DNA of 64,000 nucleotides from Acidovorax sp. T1 (GTDB lineage: Bacteria; Pseudomonadota; Gammaproteobacteria; Burkholderiales; Burkholderiaceae_C), in the NCBI RefSeq assembly GCF_002176815.1, contig NZ_CP021648.1, positions 3,418,001-3,482,000 of the forward strand. The letters run 5' to 3'. Below are positions 37,439 through 48,226 of this stretch, piece after piece. Below the pieces are notes generated by a model. The model searched no databases. It was not told the DNA's origin and was given only the letters and a program-made list of their open reading frames with translations. The number at the start of each line of letters is the position of its first letter. The first letter of the stretch is position 1. The position numbers and the translations under genes were made by a program.

Positions 37439-38554
37439 TCACAACCGGTGCGAGCGGTCGCCGCGCACAAAACCCAGCGCATCCCACGGTTCGCCCTTGG
37501 CCAGCGCCAGTACCTTGAACAACTCGCCCATCTCGTGCTCCATGATCAATTTGGCCGCTGTTGCCCGTTGCGCCTGCGGAAGCTGCTCCATTTTTGGAAG
37601 CAGCCCGCAGTTGATCAGAAAGTGCGCCTGCGTGGTGTAGCCCAGCACTTCCAGCCCGGCCTCCTGCGCGGCCAGCGCCATGGCGGTGAAGTTGACATGG
37701 GCGGTGATGTCTTTCAGGCCCACCGCCACCAGCGGGTCGCCGTCGGCCAGGTGGCCCTGGTGGCACATCACCGTGCCCATATGGCGCTGCGGGTGATAGT
37801 ACTCACTCTCGCCAAAACCATAGTCCAGCAAGAAGATGGCACCGCGCACCAAGCGGTCGGCCAGGGTGCGGATGAAACCTTCGCCCTGGGCATGGATTTC
37901 CGTCAGATAGTCGTGCGGGCCTTCGATCTCGACGGGCGGGCGCAGCTCGGTGGGCCGGTCGGCCCAGACGAATGCGCCTTCATGCACGACCACGCCGCGT
38001 TCATGCCACACGCCACCCTCTTGGCCGCCATGGCGGGCCAGCAGTTGCACGGGCATGGCATCAAGCACCTCGTTGCCCACCACCACACCTTCGAACTGCG
38101 CGGGCAGCGCATCCACCCACTGCAGCTTGTGCGCATGCCTGGCCAGCAAGTTCTGCTGGCGCGCGCGCAGGCTGCCCGACAGGTCGACGATGGTGTAGCG
38201 CTGCACGCGGTCGCCCAGCGCATCGAGCAGTTGCAAAGCCAGGGCGCCCGAGCCGGCGCCAAACTCCCACACCTCGTGCGTGCCGGTTTGCACCAGCGCC
38301 TCGTCCACCTGCAGGGCCAGGGTCTGGCCGAACAACGGCGTGAGCTCGGGCGCGGTCACGAAGTCGCTGCCCGACTCGGGCATGGCGCCGAATTTGGTGG
38401 AATCGTTGGCGTAATAGCCCAGGCCCGGGGTGTACAGGGCGAGCGCCATGAAGCGGTCAAACCCGATCCAGCCGCCGGCTTCGGCAATGGCCTGGGCGAT
38501 GTGGGTTTGGAGGGCGGTCGTTAAACTTGTGGGTTCTGTCGTCACGGCCTGCAT
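37439..38554 (-). CDS. SAM-dependent methyltransferase, MidA/NDUFAF7 family
   Basis: A 371-residue protein. The SAM-binding loop is WEFGAGSGALALQLL, and GNEVLDAMPVQLL and LLDYGFGESEYYHPQR are family hallmarks. The mitochondrial relative NDUFAF7 methylates an arginine of complex I; bacterial targets are uncertain. The start at 38552-38554 is 9 bp from the divergent SDR gene. Confidence 0.88.
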   Translation of the reverse strand: MQAVTTEPTSLTTALQTHIAQAIAEAGGWIGFDRFMALALYTPGLGYYANDSTKFGAMPESGSDFVTAPELTPLFGQTLALQVDEALVQTGTHEVWEFGAGSGALALQLLDALGDRVQRYTIVDLSGSLRARQQNLLARHAHKLQWVDALPAQFEGVVVGNEVLDAMPVQLLARHGGQEGGVWHERGVVVHEGAFVWADRPTELRPPVEIEGPHDYLTEIHAQGEGFIRTLADRLVRGAIFLLDYGFGESEYYHPQRHMGTVMCHQGHLADGDPLVAVGLKDITAHVNFTAMALAAQEAGLEVLGYTTQAHFLINCGLLPKMEQLPQAQRATAAKLIMEHEMGELFKVLALAKGEPWDALGFVRGDRSHRL

Positions 38555-38563
38555 TGTCCCCGA

Positions 38564-39349
38564 ATGTCCACCACCCCCCGTCCGCGTACCGTCCTGGTCA
38601 CCGGCGCCGCCCGGCGCCTGGGCCGCAGCATTGCGCTGGCGCTGGCGGCAGGCGGCTGGCAGGTGGCAGTGCATTACCGCTCATCGCAGCAAGACGCTAT
38701 CGATACAGTAGCTGCCTGCGCACAGCTGACAAGCGCCAGCGCCCATTTTTATGCAGATTTTGACGACGAGGCGTCGGTGCGCGCCCTGCTGCCCCGGGTG
38801 ATCGCCCACTTTGGCAGCGTGGATGCTGTGGTCAACAGCGCCTCGCTGTTCGAGCACGACAACGCCCAGTCGTTCGGGTTTGCCGCGCTCGAAAAGCACC
38901 TGCGCAGCAACACCGGCGCCCCCATCGTGCTGGCCCAGGCCCTGCACCAGCATCTGCAGGAGCGCGCCGCCGCCGGCGATGCCGACGCGCACGGCGCCGT
39001 GGTCAACCTGCTGGACCAGAAGCTCTGGAACCAGAACCCCGATTTTCTGAGCTACACGCTTTCCAAGGCCGCGCTCGAAGCCGCTGGCACCATGCTGGCG
39101 CTGGCGCTGGCGCCGCGCGTGCGGGTGGTGGGCGTGGCGCCCGGCCTCACGCTCACCAGCCATCTGCTGAGCGACGAAAAATTCCAGCAACTGCACGCCC
39201 TGAGCCCGCTGGGCCGCTCGTCCACCGCCGACGACGTGGCGGCCACCGTGCGCTTTGCGCTGGAGAACCGGTCGATCACCGGCACCACGCTGCTCGTCGA
39301 TGGCGGCCAGCACCTGATGAAGTTCGAGCGCGACTTTTCCCTGATGTGA
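38564..39349 (+). CDS. SDR-family pteridine reductase-like protein (FolM-like)
   Basis: A 261-residue short-chain reductase. The cofactor loop TGAARRLG (13-20) with the RR pair is typical of pteridine reductases and FolM, which prefer NADPH. Catalytic Y164 and K168 are in DFLSYTLSKAAL. It stands 21 bp before a folB-type gene, so it likely reduces dihydropterins to tetrahydro forms, a possible cofactor source for phhA. Residues about 45-64 are encoded by a copy of the dispersed repeat. Confidence 0.8.
   Translation: MSTTPRPRTVLVTGAARRLGRSIALALAAGGWQVAVHYRSSQQDAIDTVAACAQLTSASAHFYADFDDEASVRALLPRVIAHFGSVDAVVNSASLFEHDNAQSFGFAALEKHLRSNTGAPIVLAQALHQHLQERAAAGDADAHGAVVNLLDQKLWNQNPDFLSYTLSKAALEAAGTMLALALAPRVRVVGVAPGLTLTSHLLSDEKFQQLHALSPLGRSSTADDVAATVRFALENRSITGTTLLVDGGQHLMKFERDFSLM
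38695..38752 (+). repeat. Dispersed repeat, copy 11 (inside the SDR gene)
   Basis: A diverged forward copy in coding sequence: GCTATCGATACAGTAGCTGC, CAAGCGCCAGCGCCC. Read in frame as TVAACAQLTSASAHF, in the same frame as copies 9, 10 and 12. It lies in the variable region after beta-strand 2 of the Rossmann fold. Confidence 0.68.
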
Positions 39350-39370
39350 GCCCATGCTCACCCCCACACC

Positions 39371-39742
39371 ATGAACCAAGCCACCGGTCTCCAGACCCTG
39401 ACCCTCACCGGGCTGCGCTTTGATGCCAACCTGGGCATCCTGGCGCACGAGAAAAAAGCCCCCCAGCCGATCCAGGTCGATGCCGAGCTGAGCCTGGGCG
39501 CGCAGCCGCTGGCGCCGCACGACGACGACATCGCGCATGTGCTCGACTACCGCAAGGTGCGCCAGATCATCATCGACGAGTGCACGGCAGAGCATGTGAA
39601 CCTGCTCGAAAGCCTGATCGGCAAGCTGGCGCAGCGGCTGATGCAGCTGCCCGGCGTGCTGGGCGTGCGCGTGAAAATCGCCAAGCTCGAAATTTTTGAC
39701 GACTGCGAAGTGGCGATCCGCATGGAGACAGGACAGTGGTGA
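39371..39742 (+). CDS. folB: Dihydroneopterin aldolase family protein
   Basis: A 123-residue tunnelling-fold enzyme of the FolB/FolX family: [21 protein letters not shown] at the N terminus, [12 protein letters not shown] and the catalytic-type glutamate region [13 protein letters not shown]. It makes 6-hydroxymethyl-dihydropterin in folate synthesis, or epimerises the triphosphate if FolX-like. Its stop lies 8 bp before the ttcA start, and the ribosome site of ttcA overlaps its end. Confidence 0.87.
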   Translation: MNQATGLQTLTLTGLRFDANLGILAHEKKAPQPIQVDAELSLGAQPLAPHDDDIAHVLDYRKVRQIIIDECTAEHVNLLESLIGKLAQRLMQLPGVLGVRVKIAKLEIFDDCEVAIRMETGQW

Positions 39743-39747
39743 ACGCG

Positions 39748-40701
39748 ATGAATGCAATGGACAGCAGCGCCTGGACGGGCGAAGACACCGCAGCAGCGGC
39801 GGCCCCCGAGCGCGCACCGGCCGACTTCAAGATCGAGCGCGAGACCCACAAGCTCGAAAAGCGCCTGTGCCGCGAGGTGGGCAAGGCCATCGTGCACTAC
39901 AACATGATCGAAGAGGGCGACAAGGTCATGGTCTGCATGTCGGGCGGCAAGGACAGCTATGCGCTGCTGGACATCCTGCTCAAGCTGAAACGCCGCGCGC
40001 CGATTCACTTTGATCTGATTGCCGTCAACCTCGACCAGAAGCAGCCCGGCTTCCCCGAGCATGTGCTGCCCGATTACCTCAAAACCACCGGCGTGCCGTT
40101 CCACATCGAGAACGAGGACACCTACAGCATCGTCAAGCGCCTGATTCCCGAGGGTAAGACCACCTGCAGCCTGTGCAGCCGCCTGCGACGGGGCATTCTG
40201 TACCGCGTGGCCGACGAGCTTGGCGCCACCAAGATCGCCCTGGGCCACCACCGCGACGACATTTTGCAGACGCTGCTGCTCAACATGTTCTTTGGCGGCA
40301 AGATGAAGAGCATGCCGCCGAAGCTGGTCAGCGACGACGGCCGCCATGTGGTGATCCGCCCGCTGGCCTTCGTGGCCGAAAAAGACACCGCGCGCTGGGC
40401 GCAGCACCGCAACTTCCCCATCATTCCGTGCAACCTGTGCGGCAGCCAGGAAAACCTGCAGCGCAAGCAGGTGGGCGAGATGCTGCGCGAGTGCGAGAAA
40501 AAATACCCCGGCCGCGTGGAGAACATGTTCAACGCGCTGCAAAACGTGGTGCCCAGCCACCTGCTCGATGGCGCGCTGTACGATTTCAAGGGAGCGCGCG
40601 CCACCGGCGTGGCCGACGACAACGGCGACAAGGCCTTTGACACCGAGGATTTCCCCGCGCCCTCTGCGCTGCCCGGCGTGCAGGTGGTGCGCATCGGCTG
40701 A
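39748..40701 (+). CDS. ttcA: tRNA 2-thiocytidine(32) synthetase
   Basis: Thiolates cytidine 32 of some tRNAs. PP-loop SGGKDS is at 65-70; the iron-sulfur cysteines are in CSLC (C140, C143) and CNLC (C228, C231). 317 residues from ATG 39748, supported by a GGTGA site; a GTG at 39736 and an ATG at 39757 are alternatives. It is followed directly by a rho-independent terminator. Confidence 0.95.
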   Translation: MNAMDSSAWTGEDTAAAAAPERAPADFKIERETHKLEKRLCREVGKAIVHYNMIEEGDKVMVCMSGGKDSYALLDILLKLKRRAPIHFDLIAVNLDQKQPGFPEHVLPDYLKTTGVPFHIENEDTYSIVKRLIPEGKTTCSLCSRLRRGILYRVADELGATKIALGHHRDDILQTLLLNMFFGGKMKSMPPKLVSDDGRHVVIRPLAFVAEKDTARWAQHRNFPIIPCNLCGSQENLQRKQVGEMLRECEKKYPGRVENMFNALQNVVPSHLLDGALYDFKGARATGVADDNGDKAFDTEDFPAPSALPGVQVVRIG

Positions 40702-40702
40702 C

Positions 40703-40726
40703 AGCGCCGCCACCGGCGCTTTTTTT
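40703..40726 (+). terminator. Rho-independent terminator after ttcA
   Basis: AGCGCCG-CCAC-CGGCGCT followed by TTTTTT, immediately after the ttcA stop. The ribosome site of the next gene (AAGGAG at 40728-40733) directly follows the T-run, so that gene would be read only by escape or from another start. Confidence 0.92.
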
Positions 40727-40738
40727 CAAGGAGCTGCC

Positions 40739-41326
40739 ATGACTGCCATGCGATGGATCACTTGGCCCCTGCTGTGCGCGGCGCTGTGGCTGACCGGCTG
40801 CGCCAGCACCCGCCTGGTGGACAGCGATGTGCAATCGTTCTCCCAGCTCGCCGGCGCGCCCGCGCATCCCACCTACCGTTTTGAACGCCTGCCGTCGCAG
40901 CAAGCCCTGGGCGCCCAGCAGTCGGCCGCGGAAGAACAGGCCCGGCAGGCGCTGGCCAAGGTGGACCTGCGCCAGGACAGCGCGGCGCCGTTTTACCGCG
41001 TGCAGGTGCATGCCCGCACCGACCTTCAGGCCTATCCGGACTACTGGGATGGCCCCGGCTGGGGCTGGGGTGGCTGGGGCGGTGGCCGGGGTTTTCATGG
41101 CGGCCTGTCGATGCGTTTTCCGCCCCCCACGCTGTACCGGCGCGAAGTCGGCCTGGTCCTGCGCGAGGCGGCCAGCGGCACCGTGGTGTACGAGACCCGC
41201 GCCGTGCACGAGGGGGTGTGGACCGACAACCCGGCCGTGTTTGCCGCCATGTTCGACGCCGCCCTGAACGGTTTTCCCACGCCACCCACAGGGCTACGCC
41301 GCATCGTCCTCGAAATTCCGCGCTAA
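40739..41326 (+). CDS. DUF4136 lipoprotein
   Basis: A 195-residue lipoprotein: signal peptide MTAMRWITWPLLCAALWLTGC with lipobox LTGC, then a DUF4136-like body (TYRFERLPS, EEQARQALAKVDL). A Gly/Trp-rich loop (GPGWGWGGWGGGRGFHGG) lies in the middle. ATG 40739 has a strong AAGGAG site. Function unknown; probably outer-membrane or periplasmic. Confidence 0.85.
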   Translation: MTAMRWITWPLLCAALWLTGCASTRLVDSDVQSFSQLAGAPAHPTYRFERLPSQQALGAQQSAAEEQARQALAKVDLRQDSAAPFYRVQVHARTDLQAYPDYWDGPGWGWGGWGGGRGFHGGLSMRFPPPTLYRREVGLVLREAASGTVVYETRAVHEGVWTDNPAVFAAMFDAALNGFPTPPTGLRRIVLEIPR

Positions 41327-41343
41327 GGCGTGCACCCTGCCCC

Positions 41344-41982
41344 ATGAACGCCACCCGCATCATTGCCATTCGCCACGGCGAAACCGCCTGGAACGTGGAC
41401 ACCCGCATCCAGGGGCATCTCGACATTCCGCTCAACGACACCGGCCTGTGGCAAGCGCGGCAGCTGGCGCGGGCCTTGGCCGACGAGCCCGTGGCCGCCA
41501 TCTACACCAGCGATCTGCAGCGCGCCCGGACCACGGCCCAGGCGGTGGCGGACGCCACGGGCGCACCGCTCACGCCCGAGCCCGCTCTGCGTGAACGCAG
41601 TTTTGGCCACTTTCAGGGCCGCACCTTCGCGCAAATCGAGGCCGAGCTGCCCGAAGACGCCCTGCGCTGGCGCAAGCGCGACCCGCACTATGCGCCCGAG
41701 GGCGGCGAATCGCTGACAGCGCTGCGCACCCGCATCGACAACACCGTGCACCGCCTGGCGGCCCGCCACCCCGGCGAGCTGGTGGTGCTGGTGGCGCACG
41801 GCGGCGTGCTGGATGTGCTGTACCGCCTGGCCACCGGCCAGGAGATCCAGGCGCCGCGCACCTGGCAGCTGGCCAACGCGGCCATCAACCGGCTGCTGTG
41901 GACGCCGCAAGGCCTCAGCCTGGTGGGCTGGGCCGACACCCAGCATCTGGACAACGCCGCCCGCGATGAAACCACTGCCTGA
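41344..41982 (+). CDS. Histidine phosphatase family protein
   Basis: A 212-residue member of the phosphoglycerate mutase-like superfamily. The phosphorylated histidine is in IRHGETAWN (near residue 10), with QGHLDIPLN and the second histidine in VVLVAHGGVLD. It resembles GpmB/CobC-type phosphatases; the substrate is unknown. It overlaps the next gene by 17 bp, so the two are translated together. Confidence 0.88.
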   Translation: MNATRIIAIRHGETAWNVDTRIQGHLDIPLNDTGLWQARQLARALADEPVAAIYTSDLQRARTTAQAVADATGAPLTPEPALRERSFGHFQGRTFAQIEAELPEDALRWRKRDPHYAPEGGESLTALRTRIDNTVHRLAARHPGELVVLVAHGGVLDVLYRLATGQEIQAPRTWQLANAAINRLLWTPQGLSLVGWADTQHLDNAARDETTA

Positions 41983-43153
41983 TCTGACTGATCTGCCTGG
42001 CGCGCTGCTGGCCAGCATCGGCCAACGTGTGGACCGGATCGACACGCCTTCGCTGGTGGTGGACCTGGACGCCATGGAGCGCAACATCCAGCGCATGGCC
42101 GACTTCGCCCGCAAGCACGGCGTGCGCTGGCGCCCCCACGCCAAGATGCACAAGAGCGCCGAAATCGCGCTGCTGCTGCAGCGCGCCGGAGCCACCGGCG
42201 CCTGCGTGCAGAAAGTGGCCGAGGCCGAAACACTGGCCGCTGGCGGGGTGAACGACATCTTCATCAGCAACGAGGTGGTGGCCGCACCCAAGCTGCTGCG
42301 GGTGGCGCGCCTGGCTGCGCAGCTGGCCGCACGCGGCGGGCGCCTGGCCATCGCGGTGGACAGCGCGGAAGGCATCGAGCGCCTTGCAGAGGCCATGGCC
42401 TTGGCCGGCAGCACGCACGGCATCGACGTGTTGGTGGAAATCGATGTGGGCCAGGGCCGCTGCGGCGTGCCGCCCGGCGCGCCGGCGGTGGCCCTGGCGC
42501 TGGCCGTGGCCCACCATGCGCGACTGCGCTTTGCCGGGCTGCAGGCCTACCATGGCCGCGCCCAGCACTTCGTTAGCGCGACCGAGCGGCGCGAGGCCAT
42601 CGCCGCCGCCGTGCGCGCGGCCGAGCACACCCGCGCGCTGATCGTGGCGGCGGGCCTGCCCGTGCCACTGGTGACCGGATCAGGCACCGGCACGCTGGTG
42701 CACGAAGCCGCCAGCGGCGTGTATGGCGAGCTGCAGGCCGGTTCGTTCCTGTTCATGGATGCCGACTACGCCCGCAACGAGCGCGAGCCCGCCCAGCCCG
42801 CGTTCGAGCAGGCGCTGTTCGTCAAGACCCAAGTCATCTCGGTGAGCGACAGCCATGCGGTGTGTGACGCGGGCCACAAAAGCCACGCCATCGACTCGGG
42901 CCTGCCCACCGTGGCCCTGCTGCCGCCCGAGCGCGCGCTGCGCTATGCCAACGGCGGCGACGAGCATGGCGTGCTTTATGCCGACGGCCCCAAGGCCCGC
43001 CTGCCCGCGCTGGGCCTCATGCTGTGGCTGGTGCCGGGGCACTGCGACCCCACGGTGAACCTGCACGATTTCCTGATCGGCGTGCGCGGCGGGCTGGCCC
43101 TGGGCGTGGTGGAACGCATCATCAGGGTTGATGCCAGAGGCGCGCTGACCTGA
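41966..43153 (+). CDS. DSD1-family PLP enzyme (D-threonine aldolase-like)
   Basis: A 395-residue fold type III PLP enzyme. The Schiff-base lysine is in WRPHAKMHKS (K60), and the metal site PGHCDPTVNLHD gives H359 and D361 in the HxD pattern of D-threonine aldolases; D-serine dehydratases more often show HxC. Reaction candidates are D-threonine or 3-hydroxy-D-aspartate cleavage. ATG 41966 overlaps the phosphatase gene. Confidence 0.85.
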   Translation: MKPLPDLTDLPGALLASIGQRVDRIDTPSLVVDLDAMERNIQRMADFARKHGVRWRPHAKMHKSAEIALLLQRAGATGACVQKVAEAETLAAGGVNDIFISNEVVAAPKLLRVARLAAQLAARGGRLAIAVDSAEGIERLAEAMALAGSTHGIDVLVEIDVGQGRCGVPPGAPAVALALAVAHHARLRFAGLQAYHGRAQHFVSATERREAIAAAVRAAEHTRALIVAAGLPVPLVTGSGTGTLVHEAASGVYGELQAGSFLFMDADYARNEREPAQPAFEQALFVKTQVISVSDSHAVCDAGHKSHAIDSGLPTVALLPPERALRYANGGDEHGVLYADGPKARLPALGLMLWLVPGHCDPTVNLHDFLIGVRGGLALGVVERIIRVDARGALT

Positions 43154-44365
43154 TTGGGGCAAGAATCGGTGGACATTTTGGTGTCATCCCATGAGCCCCA
43201 GCCAGATCATTGTTCTTGCCACCCCGGTCTTTCTCGTGCTGATCGCCATCGAGCTGGCCATCGGCATCCGGCGCCAGCGCAACACCTACCGGCTGGCCGA
43301 TGCAGTCAGCAGCATCAGCCTTGGGGCTCTGAGCCAGACCAGCGCCGTGTTCACGCGGCTGCTGCGCATCGGCATCTACACCGCCTTGTTCGAGCAGGTG
43401 GCGCTGTGGCGCAACGATGCGTTCTGGACCAGCCTGCCTGGCTGGCTGCTGGCGCTGGTGTTCTACGACTTCTGCTACTACTGGCTGCACCGCATGGGGC
43501 ACGAGTCGGCGGTGCTGTGGGCGGCGCATGCGGTGCACCACCAGAGCCAGGACTACAACCTGTCCACCGCGCTGCGCCAGACCAGTTCGGGCGCGCTGCT
43601 GGGCTGGGTTTTTTATGTGCCCATGGCGCTGGCGGGCGTGCCGCCGCTGGTGTTTGGCGTGGTGGCGCTCATCGACCTGCTCTACCAGTTCTGGGTGCAC
43701 ACCGAGCAGGTGGGCAAGCTCGGCTGGTTTGACCGCTGGTTCTGCAGCCCCAGCAACCACCGCGTGCACCATGCCGTCAACGATGCGTATCTGGACAAGA
43801 ACTACGGCGGTATCCTGATCCTTTGGGACCGGATGTTCGGCACCTTCAAGGACGAAGACGCGCAGGAGAAATGTGTGTACGGCACGCGCGGCCTGCTCAA
43901 CAGTTGGGACCCGCTGTGGGCCAACGCGCAGGTGTATTCCGGGCTGGCGCACGACAGCTGGCACACCCGGCGCTGGGGCGACAAGCTGCGCGTGTGGCTC
44001 AAGCCCCCGGGCTGGCGGCCGGCCGATGTGGCCGCGCGCTTTCCCAAGCCCGCCTTCAGCATGGCGCGGATGGCGCTCTACCACCCGCCGATGTCGCGCG
44101 CCGTGCAATGGTTTGCGCTGGTGCAGTTCGTGCTGCTGCTCGCGGGCGTGGCGGCCTTTTTGTGGCAGGCCGATGCGACGCCGCTGGCGCACAACGCCAT
44201 CTGGTTTGCGGTGCTGCTGACGGTGCAATGGTCGCTGGGCGCGGTGATGCAGGGGCGCATTGGCATGCTGATGGCGCTGATGCTGCAAAGCGCTGCGCTG
44301 GCCACGGCCACCAGTGCGCTGGGGTTCACGCAATGGCATTGGCTGTTCAAGCCGCTGACGATGGT

Positions 44366-44426
44366 ATTCGCTATTTTTTTGGTAGCTATCAGCGCTTACC
44401 CATCAAGCGCTAGAGGCCAATTTGGC
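44366..44426 (+). repeat. Dispersed repeat, copy 12 (inside the fusion gene)
   Basis: A well preserved forward copy in coding sequence: TAGCTATCAGCGCTTACC, then CATCAAGCGCTAGAGGCC. Read in frame as LVAISAYPSSARGQF, the same frame as copies 9-11. It encodes the join between the first membrane helix of the YhhN-like domain and the next. Its good preservation suggests a recent insertion. Confidence 0.9.
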
Positions 44427-44946
44427 TCTAAATCCCTGATTCTTCTTGCTGCTGCACTGGCCGGATCGCTGGCCGGGGATGTGTTCCTGATGTTCCCGGG
44501 CTTCTTCATTCCCGGCCTGGTGAGCTTTCTGGTGGCGCATCTGTTTTATGTGGCGCTGTTCAAACGTGGACAGGCGTGGTTTCCGCACCGGGGCGCACTG
44601 GCCGCTACGCTGGGCATTGGCGTGGCCATGTATGCCTTTCTGTGGGCGGGCGGCCTGCCGTCTGCGCTGCGCGTACCGGTCGCGGCCTATGTGCTGGTGA
44701 TCGCGCTGATGGCGGCCCAGGCCATCGGCCGGGCGAAAATGTTGCGCGACACGCCTTCGCTGCTGGTCGCCATCGGCGCCGGGTTTTTCATGCTCAGTGA
44801 CTCGCTGCTGGCCACCAACCGGTTTGTGCACCCCTTGCCCATGGCGCAGGTCTGGGTGCTGGCAACGTATTACGCAGCGCAAGCACTGATCGTGGCGGGA
44901 TTACTGCGGGGTGCAGCCCTCGCAGAGCCAGCCCCCGCCGCCACCC

Positions 44947-46008
<1,062 letters not shown>

Positions 46009-46045
46009 GCCATGTGCGGCCCCTGGGGGCGATGTGCGTGCGGAC

Positions 46046-47539
46046 TCATGGCGCCGGTTTCAGCCAGTTTTTGAGGGCAGTCTGGAAGGCCAAGTCAAAA
46101 CGGCCATAGTAGTCGTAGTCGGTGGGGTTCTGGCAACTTGCGGCACCGCCCGCCAGCTGTCCGACAACGTAGCGCTTGCTGCCAATGGGCAGGAAAAGGC
46201 CTGAGCCGCTGCTACCAAACTCCGTCGTGCCAACAGTCAACCCCACGGTCAGAAAACGCGAGTCCTGCGGCGCGCTCACCAGGCAGGTGAACATGTCTGT
46301 GTTCACGGCTGTGCCAAAAGTGCAGTTGGCAAACTGCTTGACTGCGCCCTCAAAAAGCTTTTGCATGTCGCCCTGAGGATGGTGGAGGCCAGCAGTGACG
46401 GCGCCTTCGGCCACGGCGCCGAAATAGGAGCCGGCAAACACAATACCGGCCGGCGGCGCAGCGTTGAGCTGCATGAAGGATGTGTCGGTAGCCGGCTGTG
46501 CGGACAGCAAGGTGGCGCCACCACTCAACTGCTGCGTTCCAGGGTTCGGCAGGCTGCTATTGCACGCAGCCGAGCGGTAAAACCAATATGTCTCCACAGA
46601 AGATGCCGCCGTCTGCGTGGAAACGCAGTGGCTGGCGGTCAGGAAATACGGGGTGGTGCTGGACTGTGCATCGTTGAGCAGCGTGCCCGTACACAGGTAG
46701 CCCGCGCCGTTCTCCTCGAAAGTCATGAGCGCAACCGAGCGGCTTTCACTGCTGTACTCGGGCCGGCACGACACATCGATGTTGCAGGTGTCAGCATTGC
46801 CCTTCTCAGGCAGCCTGCTTTGCGCCGCAATTTTGGGTGAAACAAAAAAGTGCGACAGCGTGGGCACGGCAATGTCGAGCAGGGTCAGGTCGGCATTGGC
46901 CGGCAGCTCCACCTCCAGCGTGGTCTCAGCGCCGCCGAAATCGGGGCTCCAGTAGGTGCGCGCCGCGTCGCCGGTGTCGCCCGCCTGCAGATTGCGCGCA
47001 ATGGCGCCCAGCACATCTTCGCCCGACACCTCGAACACGGCCTCATCGGCCTGCGCATAAAAGCGCAGCGTGCTGCCCGCCGGCAGCGCGCGCACCAGCA
47101 GCCCCAGGCGCACACCCAGCGCACCTTGCGCCGTGAAGCTGATGGCGGCCCGCTGCGTGCCCCGCTCTGTGGCGGACCACTGCAACTGCGCCCGCAGGCC
47201 CGACGAAGTGGCCGTGGCAGGCACATCCCGGGACAGGCCGATTTGCTGGCGCATGCCGTTGCCCGGGGTGAGCGCTGCCTTTTTTTGCTGCGATTGCAGC
47301 GCCGGCGCCGCCAGCGGCCCCAGTTGCACCGGCGTGGCCTTTGGTGCACGGCCGGCGGCACGCGGCAACGAGGGGGTTGCCTTGAGTGCCTTGCCCAAGC
47401 TCGGGTCAAACGGTTCGATCCGGTCGGCCGCGGATGTGTCTGGCGCGGGCGAGCCGCCACCGCCACCACCGCCGCAGGCGATCACAAACAACGCCGCACC
47501 GGCGACGCACACCCACTGCATGGATTGTCGAAACTTCAT
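46046..47539 (-). CDS. Trypsin-like serine protease lipoprotein
   Basis: A 497-residue lipoprotein: lipobox VIAC with C22, followed by seven glycines. A long propeptide-like region (about 30-235) precedes a lysyl-endopeptidase-like domain with triad H304 (LTASHCVS), D352 (ATDTSFMQL) and S444 (FGSSGSGLF), plus several cysteines for disulfides. It is probably secreted to the outer membrane or surface and matures by cleavage. It lies between ruvA and ruvB, an unusual place, and its base composition seems slightly less GC-rich than its neighbours. Confidence 0.85.
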   Translation of the reverse strand: MKFRQSMQWVCVAGAALFVIACGGGGGGGSPAPDTSAADRIEPFDPSLGKALKATPSLPRAAGRAPKATPVQLGPLAAPALQSQQKKAALTPGNGMRQQIGLSRDVPATATSSGLRAQLQWSATERGTQRAAISFTAQGALGVRLGLLVRALPAGSTLRFYAQADEAVFEVSGEDVLGAIARNLQAGDTGDAARTYWSPDFGGAETTLEVELPANADLTLLDIAVPTLSHFFVSPKIAAQSRLPEKGNADTCNIDVSCRPEYSSESRSVALMTFEENGAGYLCTGTLLNDAQSSTTPYFLTASHCVSTQTAASSVETYWFYRSAACNSSLPNPGTQQLSGGATLLSAQPATDTSFMQLNAAPPAGIVFAGSYFGAVAEGAVTAGLHHPQGDMQKLFEGAVKQFANCTFGTAVNTDMFTCLVSAPQDSRFLTVGLTVGTTEFGSSGSGLFLPIGSKRYVVGQLAGGAASCQNPTDYDYYGRFDLAFQTALKNWLKPAP

Positions 47540-47572
47540 GGCAACTTCGTCCTGGATTCGTTTGCTTGGGGG

Positions 47573-48145
47573 CTATTTCGCCAGCGCCTTGAGCGCCAGC
47601 TTGATGCCGTCACTCACGCCCACATCCGGCGGCAAGGCCTTGAGCGCTGCCGCCGCTTCCTTGTCGTTGTAACCGAGTGCCAGCAGCGCCTGCAAAATGT
47701 CCACCTGGGCATCGCTGGTCACCTGTGCGTGCGCGCCCATGTCGGCGCCCAGCTTGCCCTTGAGCTCCAGCAGCAGGCGCTCGGCGGTCTTCTTGCCGAT
47801 GCCCGGCACCTTGACCAGGCGGCCCGCCTCCTGCAGCGTGATGGCCTGTGCCAGATCAGCCACCCCCATGCCACTCAGGATGGACAGCGCCGTGCGCGGC
47901 CCCACGCCCGATATCTTGATGAGCTCGCGAAACGCTTGGCGCTCGGGCGCGGTGGCAAAGCCATACAGCAGCTGCGCATCCTCGCGCACGATGAACTGTG
48001 TGAGCAGGCTCACGCGCTCGCCCACGGCGGGCAGGTTGTAGAAGGTGCTCATGGGCACATGCACCTCGTAGCCCACGCCGTGGCAGTCCAGCAGCACCTC
48101 GGGTGGGTTCTTCTCCAGCAGGGTGCCGGTCAATTTGCCTATCAT
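47573..48145 (-). CDS. ruvA: Holliday junction branch migration complex subunit
   Basis: RuvA binds Holliday junctions and loads RuvB. Three domains are visible: OB fold at 1-65 ([14 protein letters not shown]), tandem helix-hairpin-helix at about 70-145 ([26 protein letters not shown]) and C-terminal domain III. 190 residues. The ATG at 48143-48145 is the canonical start. Divergent from phoH over 81 bp. Confidence 0.97.
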   Translation of the reverse strand: MIGKLTGTLLEKNPPEVLLDCHGVGYEVHVPMSTFYNLPAVGERVSLLTQFIVREDAQLLYGFATAPERQAFRELIKISGVGPRTALSILSGMGVADLAQAITLQEAGRLVKVPGIGKKTAERLLLELKGKLGADMGAHAQVTSDAQVDILQALLALGYNDKEAAAALKALPPDVGVSDGIKLALKALAK

Positions 48146-48226
48146 GGATGTCCTTTGCCGGCGAACGCACCAATTGCAGCGCCGTCTTTTTGCCGTGTTT
48201 TCCGTTGCCTGACTGGAATTATCCGC

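Noticed and set aside
46850..48226. A long N-terminal extension of PhoH
   Set aside because: The frame is open only because it runs antisense to ruvA and the protease gene; PhoH proteins begin near the GTG at 48227.
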